Of a stretch of 64,000 nucleotides of DNA, positions 9,069-18,287 are shown in pieces. Numbering within the stretch: the stretch's first letter is position 1; the number at the start of each line of letters is the position of its first letter. The translations under genes were made by a program, and so were the position numbers. The stretch is from Saccharopolyspora spinosa NRRL 18395 (GTDB lineage: Bacteria; Actinomycetota; Actinomycetes; Mycobacteriales; Pseudonocardiaceae), in the NCBI RefSeq assembly GCF_000194155.1, contig NZ_GL877879.1, forward strand, positions 1,947,539 to 2,011,538. The letters are read 5' to 3'. The notes beneath the pieces were generated by a model that searched no databases, had not been told where the DNA came from, and saw only the letters and a list, made by a program, of their open reading frames with translations.

Positions 9069-10604
9069 TCACGGACGCGCGTAGCGCGCCTTGAGCTTTC
9101 CTTTGACCAGCTTGCCGGTGGGGGTGCGCGGCAGCTCGTCGAGGAAGTCCACGCTGCGCGGCGCTTTGTAGTGCGCCACCCGCTCCCTCGCGTAGGCGAG
9201 GATCTCCTGCTCCAGCTTCGGGCCGGGCTCGGCGCCGGGCGCCGGTTGCACCACGGCCTTGACCGACTCACCCATCTCGTCGTCGGGCACCCCGAACACC
9301 GCGACGTCGAGGATGGCCGGGTGCGGCGCGAGCACGTTCTCCACCTCCTGCGGGTAGATGTTCACCCCGCCGGAGATGATCACGAACGCCTTGCGGTCGG
9401 TGAGGAACAGGTAGCCGTCCTCGTCGAGGTAGCCGAGATCGCTCATGGTTGCCCAGTTCTCGTGCGCGTCGTGCTTGACCGACCGAGTCTGGTCCGGATC
9501 TCCCAGGTATTCGAAGAGGATCTCGTCGCGTTCGAAGTAGATGGTGCCGACCTCGCCGGGCGGCAGCACGCGGCCCTCGTCGTCGCAGATGCGGACCTCG
9601 CCGAGCACCGCGACACCCACCGAACCGGGTTTTTCCAGCCACTGCACGGAATCGATCATCGTCATGCCGATGCCTTCGGTGGCGGCGTAGTACTCCCGCA
9701 GGATCGGTCCCCACCACTCGATCATCTGCCGCTTGACCTCGATCGGGCAAGGCGCGGCGGCGTGCACCGCGACCCGGTGGCTGGACAGGTCGTAGCGCCG
9801 CCGGATCGCCGGCTCGAGCTTGAGCATCCGGATGAACATGGTAGGCACCCATTGGCTGTGCGTGACGCCGTGGCGTTCGATCGCCCGGAGCGCGCCTTCG
9901 GCGTCGAAGCGCTCCATCATCACCACGGTTCCGCCGAGCATGTGCACCGAGGCGCAGTACCGCAGCGGCGCCGCGTGGTACACCGGCGCTGGCGAGAGGT
10001 AGACGGTGTCCTCGCCGAATCCGTACATGGCGCGCAGGACTTCGGCGAGCGTGTCCCCGGGTTCGTGCACCTCGCGGTCCGGCAGCCTCGGCTTGATCCC
10101 CTTGGGACGCCCGGTGGTTCCGGAGGAGTACAGCAGGTCCGCGCCTCTCGGCTGTACCGCGGGCACCTCGGTGGACGCCGCAGCCAGGGCCTGCTCGTAG
10201 TCCTCGTAGCCGCGCACCTCGCCGCCGTAGGCCATCCGCAGGCGCACCCCGGGAACCTGGCCCGCGACTTCCTCCGCGAGGTCCTCCAGAGCCGCCGACA
10301 CCACCAGCGCGCTGGCGCCGGAATCATTGACTATGTAAGCGACTTCGGCCGCCTGCAGGTGGTTGTTGACCGCGCACAAGTACATCCCGGAACGCACCGC
10401 CGCCCAGTAGACCTCGTAGGCGTGGACCGAGTTGTCGGTGAGCAGGGCGACGACGGTGCCCTTGGCCAGCCCGGCGGAGCGCAGCAGGTTCGCCAGCCGC
10501 AGAGATCGGTCGTCGAGCTCCCGGTAGGTCAACCGCTCCCCCGAGCCGGCCATGATCAGGGCCGGTTTGTCGGGGTTCGCCGCGGCGTGGATTCCTGGGT
10601 ACAC
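9069..10604 (-). CDS. Acyl-CoA synthetase / AMP-dependent ligase
   Basis: A 511-residue ANL-superfamily ligase that activates a carboxylic acid to the acyl-adenylate and then the CoA thioester. The P-loop LLYSSGTTGRPKG lies near residue 160, the YAATEG core motif near 310, and the hinge region GYLDEDGYLFLTDR near 400. The C-terminal lysine segment PRTPTGKLVKGKLK holds the catalytic Lys. The GTG start at 10604 is preceded by AAGGAGGAG at good spacing. It is the last gene of a three-gene operon with enoyl-CoA hydratase and thioesterase, 29 bases after the thioesterase stop. Substrate class (medium-chain, branched or aromatic acid) cannot be set from sequence. Confidence 0.93.
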   Translation of the reverse strand: MYPGIHAAANPDKPALIMAGSGERLTYRELDDRSLRLANLLRSAGLAKGTVVALLTDNSVHAYEVYWAAVRSGMYLCAVNNHLQAAEVAYIVNDSGASALVVSAALEDLAEEVAGQVPGVRLRMAYGGEVRGYEDYEQALAAASTEVPAVQPRGADLLYSSGTTGRPKGIKPRLPDREVHEPGDTLAEVLRAMYGFGEDTVYLSPAPVYHAAPLRYCASVHMLGGTVVMMERFDAEGALRAIERHGVTHSQWVPTMFIRMLKLEPAIRRRYDLSSHRVAVHAAAPCPIEVKRQMIEWWGPILREYYAATEGIGMTMIDSVQWLEKPGSVGVAVLGEVRICDDEGRVLPPGEVGTIYFERDEILFEYLGDPDQTRSVKHDAHENWATMSDLGYLDEDGYLFLTDRKAFVIISGGVNIYPQEVENVLAPHPAILDVAVFGVPDDEMGESVKAVVQPAPGAEPGPKLEQEILAYARERVAHYKAPRSVDFLDELPRTPTGKLVKGKLKARYARP

Positions 10605-10633
10605 GCGGCTCCTCCTTGAACCTCATGCGACGG

Positions 10634-11296
10634 TCACACGATGCGCTCCAGCTCTCCGAACAGTCGCTTGTTCTGCTCGGCGTTGGGCACCATGAAGGCG
10701 CCTTCAGCTTCCACCAGCACGGTGTTGGGGTCGTCTGCGGTGCTGATCGTGCCCACCGGGTACGTACACCGCCCGTCGCGCCGCACCACCCGGCCGACGA
10801 TGCGCAGCGGCGTCGTCAGCGGCACCGGACGCCGGTAGCGCAGCGACAGCTTCACGGTCATGCCGGGCTTGCCGTTCGCCGCCGCGTGCGCGTGCCCGAG
10901 GATCTGGTCCAGCAGCATCGCGCTGATGCCGCCGTGCACGTAGCTGGGCGGGCCCTCGTAGGCCAGGCCCAGCGTGCAGGTGCCGATCGCGATCCCGTCG
11001 ACGATCTCCACCCGCATCGGCGGCGCGATCGGGTTGCCCGGCCCGGCCGCCGGGTTGTAGAGCCGCCGGGGCTGCTCACAATCGTCCACAGTGGGCGGTT
11101 GGCCGCGCTCGCGGCGCGCGGAGGACAGCGCTGGCACCAGGCCGCGGACCTGCTCCGCGGCCTCGACGAGGGTCTCGGCGTCGACCTCCGTCGACACCGC
11201 AGCCTCCGTCAGCTCGCGCAGCGCGGCGCCGAGCTCGCGCACCGCGCGGCGTCGGTCCCGAAGGTCGGATTCGGCGTCGTACGACAAGGCGCTCAC
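10634..11296 (-). CDS. PaaI-type hotdog-fold acyl-CoA thioesterase
   Basis: A 220-residue protein. A helical N-terminus (residues 1-70) precedes a hotdog domain with YVHGGISAMLLDQILGHAHA, the classical HGG motif in which the catalytic acid is the downstream Asp, then TVKLSLRYRRPVPL and a C-terminal beta-sheet. Family members hydrolyse acyl-CoA. The GTG start at 11296 overlaps the stop of the upstream hydratase by four bases (GTGA), so the two are translationally coupled. It probably releases CoA from products or dead-end intermediates of the same pathway. Confidence 0.9.
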   Translation of the reverse strand: MSALSYDAESDLRDRRRAVRELGAALRELTEAAVSTEVDAETLVEAAEQVRGLVPALSSARRERGQPPTVDDCEQPRRLYNPAAGPGNPIAPPMRVEIVDGIAIGTCTLGLAYEGPPSYVHGGISAMLLDQILGHAHAAANGKPGMTVKLSLRYRRPVPLTTPLRIVGRVVRRDGRCTYPVGTISTADDPNTVLVEAEGAFMVPNAEQNKRLFGELERIV

Positions 11297-12057
11297 TCAC
11301 CTCGCCAAACCGGTGCGCGCTTCTCGGCGAACGCCCGCGCGCCCTCCTGGGCGTCGGCGGAGGTGAACACCGGCGCGGTGATCTCGGCCTGGTTAGCGAA
11401 GGCCTCCGCGTCGGTCCAGCGGACCACCCCCGCCACGATCTGCTTGGTGGCGCGGACCGCCAGCGGTCCGTTGGCGGCGACCCGGGCGGCCAGCGCCTTA
11501 GCTCCGGCCAGCGCCCCGCCGGGCTCGGTGAGCTCGTTGACCAGGCCGTGCGCGTGGGCGACCTCGGCGGTCAGCGGGTCGCCCGTCAACGCGACCTGCA
11601 TGGCCAGCTGGTACGGCAGCGTCTTCGGCAGCCGCAGCAAACCGCCCGCAGCCGCGACCAGGCCGCGCTTGACCTCGGGCAGACCGAACTTGGCCTCGCG
11701 CGAGGCGACGATCAGGTCGCAGCTCAGCGCCAGCTCGCAGCCACCGGCCAGGGCCCAGCCCTCGACGGCCGCGATCAGCGGCTTCGACGGCGGGCGTTCG
11801 GTGACCCCGCCGAAACCGCGGCCGGGGATCGACGGCCGCTCGCCGCGGGTGAAGGCCTTGAGGTCCATGCCCGCGCAGAAGGTGCCGCCAGCGCCGGTGA
11901 GGATCCCGATGACTGCGTCCGACCGCTCTTCGAGCTCGTCGATCGCGGCGGCCAGCCCCTCGGCCACCGTGCGGTCTACCGCGTTGCGGGCTTCGGGCCG
12001 GTCGATCGTGATCACGGCAACGCCGCCGACGATCTCGGTCAGGACGCTGTCACCCAC
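11293..12057 (-). CDS. Enoyl-CoA hydratase/isomerase family protein (crotonase)
   Basis: A 254-residue crotonase. Residues 5-20 form the first strands (LTEIVGGVAVITIDRP). FCAGMDLKAF supplies one oxyanion-hole NH, and EGWALAGGCELALSCDLIVA supplies the second with the usual Gly-Gly-Cys. The acid residue region LPEVKRGLVAAAGG follows. The GTG start at 12057 is chosen over longer in-frame starts because GGAGGAG sits five bases upstream and the family begins there. It heads the operon hydratase-thioesterase-ligase and acts on an enoyl-CoA made from an acid activated by the ligase. Confidence 0.92.
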   Translation of the reverse strand: MGDSVLTEIVGGVAVITIDRPEARNAVDRTVAEGLAAAIDELEERSDAVIGILTGAGGTFCAGMDLKAFTRGERPSIPGRGFGGVTERPPSKPLIAAVEGWALAGGCELALSCDLIVASREAKFGLPEVKRGLVAAAGGLLRLPKTLPYQLAMQVALTGDPLTAEVAHAHGLVNELTEPGGALAGAKALAARVAANGPLAVRATKQIVAGVVRWTDAEAFANQAEITAPVFTSADAQEGARAFAEKRAPVWRGE

Positions 12058-12203
12058 GCTATCTCCTCCGGTTGCAGGCAAAGAGCGACTTCCAGTCTTA
12101 CCCGCCGGCCACCAGCAGTCCAGACCGACCGTCCGGTCTGAGACAGATCCAACACCGCACAGAGCCATAACCACGACCCAATACAGCCGCATATCCTGCG
12201 GTG

Positions 12204-12396
12204 ATGGATCAGCGGTTGGTTGAATACTTCGTGGCGGACATTGACGACAGGAGCTTCACGAAGGCCGCGCAGGCCGCTACATCGCGCAGCCTTCGCGGCC
12301 GCAGGCGATCCGGAGCTTGGAGCTCGGGGCAACTGTTCCACCGCACCGGCCGCCAACTGGTGCTCAGCCCCGACTGCGAGGCGTTCGTCGAACCGG
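12204..12396 (+). pseudogene. LysR-family regulator N-terminal remnant
   Basis: The plus strand encodes MDQRLVEYFVADIDDRSFTK and, in a second frame, IAQPSRPQAIRSLELG, then back in the first frame LFHRTGRQLVLSP. Together these make the winged helix of a LysR-type regulator broken by two compensating shifts. The ligand-binding domain is missing; the sequence runs into an oppositely oriented MFS remnant. Confidence 0.75.
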
Positions 12397-12660
12397 CCCG
12401 CGACCAGAGCGCGGCCAGCGCGAACAGCACCCGTTTCGTCCCACCCGGCTGCCCACGAATCCGACGGTGAGCCCGGCGACTCTGAACAGGACGAAGAAGG
12501 CGCTGCCGATGAAGCCGATCTGCGCCGACTTCAGGCCCGGGTCCTCCGTCAACGGCTGCGCAGTGATGCGAACACCGTCTTGTCGGCCCAGTTGACCACG
12601 ATGAACAGCACCAGCAGGCCGGTGATGACCCAGGCCATGACCGGCCGGTAACCCGATGGC
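12397..12660 (-). pseudogene. MFS transporter N-terminal remnant
   Basis: The minus strand reads GYRPVMAWVITGLLVLFIVV, then a frameshift, AQPLTEDPGLKSAQIGFIGS, FFVLFRVAGLTVGFVGSRVG and a shifted LFALAALWS. This is the first two or three membrane segments of a major facilitator. It is joined tail-on to the LysR remnant, as expected if a divergent regulator-transporter pair was internally deleted. Confidence 0.65.
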
Positions 12661-13281
12661 GAAGTGGCGCCAGGGGTGGCTTAGTGCACTCTGTCGACAG
12701 ACATGCGCGCGTGGCCCCCTCGGCGGAAGCGGATTGCGGTGCGAATGCCCGGTCGAGTCCTGGGCCAGCACCGGAGGATCAATGTCCACCATTGAACAAG
12801 ACTCAGGTCACAGTGCCCAAGGGCGAAGCGCTAACGCACCGTTAGGTAGCCCGGCCATCGGTCGTGAGCCTTCCGATGGCCATCGCAACCCGGAGGACTA
12901 ACACCCTGATCGACAGCCGGACGCCGCAACCGGCACATCAGTCGCCGATCCCTTGCGCATCAACAAGTCCCCCGAACGATAGATCCAGATATCATCGAAC
13001 AGCCGCGCCGGACGGACGCCAATGCACAAGATGTCCATATCGGACATTTGCGCGGGCTACGGAAATCAGCGGTCGGTGACTGCCCCGGCCCGACGAGGAC
13101 GCCCGCCCTGGTTGAAATCCTCCGCAGCTCGACATATGGTCGTGCGACTTCGTGGTCGGCAGCCCATGCCCGAACGGCCTCCAGCAACACATTCCCGCGA
13201 TCAGCCTCCGATCGGTCGTCGTGCCGCTGAGCCGTTCGCCGCAACCTTCTGGTCGCTTGGCGTTCGCGGTTCCGACCGCTT
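12661..13281. other. 620-bp gap without a recognisable gene
   Basis: No frame in either direction gives a family that I recognise. Codon structure is weak and stops are scattered. It ends at the upstream region of the transglycosylase gene and probably contains its promoter. Confidence 0.5.
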
Positions 13282-14592
13282 GTGGTGGTTCACAACGCCG
13301 TCACCTTCCGGAAAGGTCGGGACTCGACATGGCCAAACCGGCATGGAGGTGACGGGAAGTTGGGTCCGGACGGCCAGTTCAGCCGTGGCGAGCGGTTCGA
13401 GCGGTTCACCGCAGTGACGACCGGCCTAATGGTCGCGTTGTTGCCGGTGCTGGCGCTTCGTGGCGACTCCCCGATCGAACCCGCCGACCAGTCGGCGCAG
13501 GCCGCGCCGGAACTCCCGCCGGGCGTGGCCGCCGACGGAAAGCTGCCCGTCGACGATCGGATGAGCCCGGAATTCCTGGAAGAGGTGAGCACCGAGCCGG
13601 ACCTGTCCGCGCACGCCGAGCCCGCCGACCAGGTGCCACCCGGCCCGCTGGGCATCCCGGCACCGGTGCTGGCCGCCTATCAGCGCGCCGAGCGGACGTT
13701 GGCACGTACCGATCCGGGGTGTGGCCTGCGCTGGACGGTGCTGGCCGGGATCGGGCGCATCGAGTCGAACCACGCGCGGTCCGGCCGGGTGGACGTGAAC
13801 GGCCGAACTCTGTCGCCGATCCTGGGGCCGCAGTTGTCCGGTGGACCAGGTATGGCCACCATCCGCGACACCGACGGCGGCCGACTGGACGGCGACCGAA
13901 CGTGGGATCGCGCGGTCGGTCCGATGCAGTTCATCCCGTCCACCTGGCGCAACCACGCCGCCGACGGCAACGGTGACGGCGTCAGCGATCCCCACAACGT
14001 CTTCGACGCGACGCTCGCATCCGGCCAATACCTGTGCAGCGGCAACGGGAATCTCCGCGACCGCGCGCAGCTGGCGGCGGCGGTGTTCCGCTACAACCAC
14101 TCCGAGTCCTACGTCCGCTCGGTGCTCACCTGGGCCGACGCCTACGCCCGCGGCGCCATGCCCACTCCCAGCGACACTTCGATTCCTGGCGATCCAACCC
14201 TTCTCGCGTTCGCCCCGCCACCACCGGGTGTCGCCCCAGTGCCCGCCGCAGGCGCAATGGCCGCTCCCCCGCCCGGCGCGGCTCCACCACCCGCCGCCGC
14301 TTCGCCTGCCGCCGCCGCCCCGGCGCCCGCCGCCGCTCCACCTCCCGGCGGAGCTCCGCCACCTCCCCCACCAGGCGCGACCACACCGCCGCCCCCACCG
14401 CCGGTAACGACAACGCTTTCCCCGCCACCACCATCGTCCGAGCCGCCACCACCACCATCGTCGTCAGAACCCCCTCCGTCGTCAGAACCCCCTTTGTCGT
14501 CCGAGCCACCGCCTCCGGCAAGCTCGGCTCCGCCGCCGAGCAGCTCACAACCACCACCCAGCGGCGCATCGACCAGTTCGCCCAGCACATAG
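13282..14592 (+). CDS. Lytic transglycosylase-like (SLT) protein with proline-rich tail
   Basis: The protein has a short cytoplasmic N-terminus, one hydrophobic anchor (VTTGLMVALLPVLALRG, near residues 45-61) and an SLT domain with GLRWTVLAGIGRIESNHARS, in which Glu of RIESNH is the expected catalytic acid. AVGPMQFIPSTWRNHAADGN and AAAVFRYNHSESYVRSVL complete the lysozyme-like fold. The last 140 residues are almost only Pro, Ala and Ser, a cell-wall-spanning linker with no further domain. It should cleave or remodel peptidoglycan outside the membrane. The start is uncertain: GTG at 13282 gives the longest product, and a GTG at 13414 just before the anchor is an alternative. Confidence 0.8.
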   Translation: MVVHNAVTFRKGRDSTWPNRHGGDGKLGPDGQFSRGERFERFTAVTTGLMVALLPVLALRGDSPIEPADQSAQAAPELPPGVAADGKLPVDDRMSPEFLEEVSTEPDLSAHAEPADQVPPGPLGIPAPVLAAYQRAERTLARTDPGCGLRWTVLAGIGRIESNHARSGRVDVNGRTLSPILGPQLSGGPGMATIRDTDGGRLDGDRTWDRAVGPMQFIPSTWRNHAADGNGDGVSDPHNVFDATLASGQYLCSGNGNLRDRAQLAAAVFRYNHSESYVRSVLTWADAYARGAMPTPSDTSIPGDPTLLAFAPPPPGVAPVPAAGAMAAPPPGAAPPPAAASPAAAAPAPAAAPPPGGAPPPPPPGATTPPPPPPVTTTLSPPPPSSEPPPPPSSSEPPPSSEPPLSSEPPPPASSAPPPSSSQPPPSGASTSSPST

Positions 14593-14619
14593 CAGCAGCC
14601 ATTCTTGGACGCATGGGAA

Positions 14620-15205
14620 TCCCACTGGAATCCCACTGCGGGCCGCCGCATTGGACGGGACCGGCGGGTGAAACCCACCGAGGGCAAGGTCGTGGTGGAC
14701 GGCTGGAACACCCGCCGACCACACGAACGCCCAACTCGCGACGAAGGCCGGCTACCTGTTCCCGAACCCGGACCAGCAGCTGTTCCCCCGAACGGTCCGC
14801 CAAGACGTCGAATTCGGTCCCAGCAACCTCGGCCACCCGGAACCCGCCGAACAGAGCTGGTGTCTGGGCCTATGAAAGCCACCGGCCTCACGAACCGCGC
14901 CGAAGCCCACCCGTACGAACTATCCCTGTCGGACCGAAAACGCGCGACCCTCGCGGCGGTCCTGGCGTGGACACCCTGATCGTGGCCCTCGACGAACTGA
15001 CAACGCGCCAAGACCACGAGGCAGTCAAAACATCGCAGCGCTCTTCGAAACCCTGCGCACCCAAGGCAAAACGCTCGCGGCGATCACCACGACATGCACT
15101 TCTACGCGGAGACTTTCGACCGCGTGATCTCAATGTCAAAGGGCCAAGTCCCGGAAGACGCCCCACCAGAAGAAGCATTCGCCGACAAAGAAGGGTCCGC
15201 GAAGC
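14620..15205 (+). pseudogene. ECF-transporter ATPase (EcfA/CbiO-like), decayed and IS-interrupted
   Basis: Fragments in all three plus frames match an energy-coupling-factor ABC ATPase: GYLFPNPDQQLFPRTVRQDV (Q-loop), HPYELSLSDRKRATLAAVLA (a degenerate signature region), IVALDEL with RQDHEAVK (D-loop region), AALFETLRTQGKTLAAIT, then HDMHFYAETFDRVISMSKGQ. Intact proteins power uptake of vitamins or metals together with EcfT and an S component. The Walker A region is not seen, frames shift at least four times, and the IS66 element sits in the last codons (AFADKEGSAK). The frame resumes at 16802 and stops shortly after. Confidence 0.75.
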
Positions 15206-16793
15206 GTAAACATTCAGGTGCTTTGCTGTGGGCATGCTGAAGTCCCCGGCTCTTGCGGGTCGGGTGTGGGGGTGGTAAATATGCCGGTGGTTTAGATCGG
15301 TGGGGGCAGCGCTGGTTGCCAGGGGTTGCCTGTGATGGCCTGGCGTAGTGCGGTCATGACGTTGACACCCTGTTTGCGGGCGGTGTCGATGTAGCTGCGG
15401 ATGTTCAACCGATCTTGGGTGATGTCTTCGCTGGTCAAACGCCCGGAGATCTTTTGCTGTGTTTTCGTGGGCCGCAGGTTGCGTTCGCTGATGTTGTTGG
15501 TCGGCCAGACCCGGGTGTCGCCGCTGAAGCGGAGAACATCGCCTTGGCGGTCGCGGCAGAACTCCAGCAGTTCCCGCCCGGGGCGTTGCGCCGTCGACGA
15601 AGGCGGCCCGGGCACCCGCGGAACCCGGGAAATCCCGACCTTGACCGCGTTATCGAACTCGGTGATCAGCGGGCCGGACACCCGTGGGTCGATCTCGGCC
15701 AAGCGCTTCTCCCTGGCTTGGTGCCAGGCTTTGATCAGACCGCGTAAAGCGCGTTGGGCCTGTTTCGGCCAGTGCTCATCCGGGTAGGTTTCCGCCGCGT
15801 CGGCGAAGTCCCGCAGCAGGTGAGCAACACAGGCCTGATGCCCGGCTAGGTTCTCCCAGCGCGAGTGAAAGTAGTTGCTGTAGCGGTCATGCACCGCGAT
15901 GCCGGCGAATCCGGGCAGGATCCCGGCATCGGCAAACGAGTCCAGATCCCGTCCACCCAAGTGATAAACCGTGGCGGTCTCGGTGGAAGCCGACAACACG
16001 TATCGCCTCCTCGACCCGGCGGGACCGACGCGCAGGGTGGTCTCGTCGAACCCGGCCACGTGCGCCATCGTGATCAGCGACCTGATCACGGCCACGACCT
16101 CGTTCACCGCGCGGGCGCATCGGGTCAGCATGCCGTGCACGAACCCACCCGACGGGCCCTTTCCGCCTGTGAGGTCGGCGATCAGCTGGACACAGCGCTG
16201 CACCGGAACGTGTTGGTAGACAAGCAGATACACCACCAGCGATCGCAGATTCGGCCCATAACTCAACGGCGAGTCCGGCACCTCATCGGGCAGGGAGCCG
16301 AGGTGTTCGGTGCCGCAGGCACACCGCACCCGGTGCACATCGTGCTGCCAAACTGTGAGACGCACTTCGGGCAGGTCGTGAACCTGGTGGGAACGTTCGA
16401 CACCCAGATCCTCGGCGAAGGCTAAATCAGCACCGCAACCACAGTTCCCGCTCGGGCGATGCGGCACAGTCGTATCCGGCACCGCCCACGACATCGCACT
16501 GCCCGGCGCGCCTTTCTGCTTGCCTCGTTTACGGTCGGCCCGCTTCGCCGGTTTCGCCGCTGGCGTGGCCCGGCCGGGCAAATCATCGGCGGAGGGAGGC
16601 ATCGAACTATTCGCGCTGTTGCGGCTGACCTGCCGTTCCAGCTGCTTGACCCGCTCGGTCAACTTGGCGTTGGACTCCAGGAGCCGTTCAACGAGCGCGA
16701 TCAGCTCCTCACGCGAGAGCTCCTCCAACCCAGCCACGAGCCAAGATCATCACACTTCGCGCCCGAGATCAACTCAGGCACCTGAATGTTTAC
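15206..16793 (-). mobile_element. IS66-family insertion sequence, complete, 1588 bp
   Basis: The ends carry a perfect 16-bp terminal inverted repeat, GTAAACATTCAGGTGC at 15206-15221 and its complement at 16778-16793. It is flanked by an 8-bp direct repeat CGCGAAGC (15198-15205 and 16794-16801). Eight-base target duplication is characteristic of IS66 elements. Only the transposase gene is present, without the accessory tnpA and tnpB genes, so this is the compact single-gene type. It interrupts the decayed ECF ATPase. Perfect repeats and an intact transposase suggest recent movement. Confidence 0.95.
15292..16737 (-). CDS. IS66-family transposase
   Basis: This 481-residue transposase starts with a leucine-rich coiled coil (LVERLLESNAKLTERVKQLE). 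A Cys-rich zinc-binding region follows (NCGCGADLAF and VRCACGTEHLG). The DDE core has GFDETTLRVG, VHDRYSNYF with HQACVAHLLRDF, and the final Glu in PTNNISERNLRPTK, the IS66 signature. The C-terminal helical region is complete. ATG at 16737 follows a weak purine tract. It catalyses movement of its own element. Confidence 0.95.
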   Translation of the reverse strand: MAGLEELSREELIALVERLLESNAKLTERVKQLERQVSRNSANSSMPPSADDLPGRATPAAKPAKRADRKRGKQKGAPGSAMSWAVPDTTVPHRPSGNCGCGADLAFAEDLGVERSHQVHDLPEVRLTVWQHDVHRVRCACGTEHLGSLPDEVPDSPLSYGPNLRSLVVYLLVYQHVPVQRCVQLIADLTGGKGPSGGFVHGMLTRCARAVNEVVAVIRSLITMAHVAGFDETTLRVGPAGSRRRYVLSASTETATVYHLGGRDLDSFADAGILPGFAGIAVHDRYSNYFHSRWENLAGHQACVAHLLRDFADAAETYPDEHWPKQAQRALRGLIKAWHQAREKRLAEIDPRVSGPLITEFDNAVKVGISRVPRVPGPPSSTAQRPGRELLEFCRDRQGDVLRFSGDTRVWPTNNISERNLRPTKTQQKISGRLTSEDITQDRLNIRSYIDTARKQGVNVMTALRQAITGNPWQPALPPPI

Positions 16794-16891
16794 CGCGAAG
16801 CGGCCCTGGAATCCCCACAAATCCCCCGCCGAACCCAAGCCCTGAACCGCCCGATATCCACCAAAGTCCCCACCCCCCATCGAAGGCCTCT

Positions 16892-16944
16892 GAGGTGAGG
16901 GGCACCCTTGGGCGGGTGAACCGCTCAAGGGTGCCCCTCACCTC
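16892..16944. repeat. Palindromic repeat, GTGAGGGGCACCCTTG family
   Basis: Perfect 19-bp arms, GAGGTGAGGGGCACCCTTG and its complement, around a 15-base loop. The same core occurs as a single arm at 18262-18280, as a full hairpin at 27850-27898, and in modified form at 38258-38370. It lies about 60 bases before the AbiEi-like gene, between genes. It could act as a bidirectional terminator or be a REP-like dispersed element. Confidence 0.85.
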
Positions 16945-17004
16945 TCCCCCTTTCGGCTGACTTGAGTTATCCACAGCGGATAGGTCTATCCACAAATTGC
17001 CGAA

Positions 17005-17982
17005 ATGACGTGGAGCGCAACCGAAGTATTGGCAATCGTTGAAGGCATGTCTCGAAAGACGCCAATTGACTGGGATGCAATCGCGACCGTCGCGAAGAAC
17101 AGGATCATCACCACGCGAGAACTTGACGACCTGGGGGTGCCACGAAAAACGGTGTCCGACCGAACAGATCCTGGTGGACCGTGGCGACGACTGTTGCCCG
17201 GCGTAATCCAGCTTTCTACCGGACACTTGACAACCGAGCAACGCTACGACGCCGCGCTGCGCTACGGCGGACCGGAGGCGGTGCTGACAGGAATCAGTGC
17301 GGCACGTCTCGGCGGGCTGCAACACCTGCCTGAAGCAGCCGGCGTCCACATCCTCATCCCGCACAGGTCCCGATGCCTCAGCTCGAGGTTCGTCACCATT
17401 GAGCGAACGAGGCGCCTCCCGGCACCCGACTGCCGCGCGGGCTTCGCAGTGGCGCCGTTGGTTCGCGCAGTGCTCGATGCTGCGCGAAGGTTCAGGGAAC
17501 TGGACGAGGTTCGCGCACTGCTGGCCGAGGCCGTACAACGTGGCTTGGTAAAACCGGAGCTACTCAAGAAGGAGCTGGAAGAGGGTTCCGGCCGGGGAAC
17601 ACGGCTACCTCGGATGGTGCTGGACGAAATGCTCGCCAACGTCCACTCCGCTGCCGAAGGCTGGGCCTTCCGCTTGGCCGAACGCAGCGGGCTGCCGCCA
17701 ATGCAGTGGAACGTCCGCCTGCTCGATAGCTCCGGAAAGCTACTTGGTATTCCCGATGGCTGGATCGACGAAGTGGGCCTTGCTTGGCAGATTGATTCAC
17801 GCGCATACCATCTGTCGCCGACGAGCTACGACGCTACCGTGCAGCGACACTCGATGATGACGGCCGCTGGAATCATCGTCGTCCACACCCTGCCAACGCA
17901 GTTGCGCACCGATCCGGACACCGTTCTAGAGCAACTTCGTGGTGCATACCGGCTAGCCGGGCATTCCGCACATGAGGGTTGA
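17005..17982 (+). CDS. AbiEi-antitoxin-like protein with C-terminal DUF559-type domain
   Basis: A 325-residue protein. The N-terminal 60 residues resemble the helix-turn-helix of AbiEi-type antitoxins (ITTRELDDLGVPRKTVSDRT then WRRLLPGVIQL). A middle region has ALRYGGPEAVLTGISAARLG. The C-terminus (PDGWIDEVGLAWQIDSRAYH, then TVQRHSMMTAAGIIVVHTLP) looks like a restriction-endonuclease-like fold of the DUF559/Vsr type. Proteins of this design are common singletons in actinobacteria and their role is not established. No toxin partner is adjacent. Starts at 17005 and 17047 are both possible; neither has a strong ribosome site. Codon use is less GC-biased than in the neighbours. Confidence 0.75.
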   Translation: MTWSATEVLAIVEGMSRKTPIDWDAIATVAKNRIITTRELDDLGVPRKTVSDRTDPGGPWRRLLPGVIQLSTGHLTTEQRYDAALRYGGPEAVLTGISAARLGGLQHLPEAAGVHILIPHRSRCLSSRFVTIERTRRLPAPDCRAGFAVAPLVRAVLDAARRFRELDEVRALLAEAVQRGLVKPELLKKELEEGSGRGTRLPRMVLDEMLANVHSAAEGWAFRLAERSGLPPMQWNVRLLDSSGKLLGIPDGWIDEVGLAWQIDSRAYHLSPTSYDATVQRHSMMTAAGIIVVHTLPTQLRTDPDTVLEQLRGAYRLAGHSAHEG

Positions 17983-18287
17983 TCAACTCGGCCTGGTCGT
18001 CATGTTCTGGATCCACGACCGAACACCCTGTCAGAGCCCTTGAACGGGAAGACACAGGCCCGGCCGATCAACTCACCTATGCCCATGTGCGGATGACGGG
18101 GCTAGCGATGCAACGCCCACGCCCTCCAGTCACTGCCGTAACCAGATCGACCAAAGCGTGAAGCGCACCTTTCCCCAAGCACACCCAAGCACACCCAAGC
18201 AAATTGACAGAAGGCATCCTTCACTCGGGCCGCATCGACAGCGCCACTCCAGCGCATCTCTCAAGGGTGCCCCTCACCTCGAAAAAA
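17983..18287. other. Intergenic region with a single repeat arm and short direct repeats
   Basis: No gene recognised. The 10-bp unit AAGCACACCC is repeated two and a half times at about 18177-18201. CAAGGGTGCCCCTCACCTC at 18262-18280 is one arm of the palindromic family seen whole at 16892-16944, placed just downstream of the gltD stop. Confidence 0.6.

Larger units (their letters stand above)
15198..16801. repeat. 8-bp target-site duplication CGCGAAGC flanking IS66
   Basis: Identical octamers at 15198-15205 and 16794-16801 lie immediately outside the IS66 inverted repeats. They prove insertion of a single element without later deletion at either edge. Confidence 0.95.
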
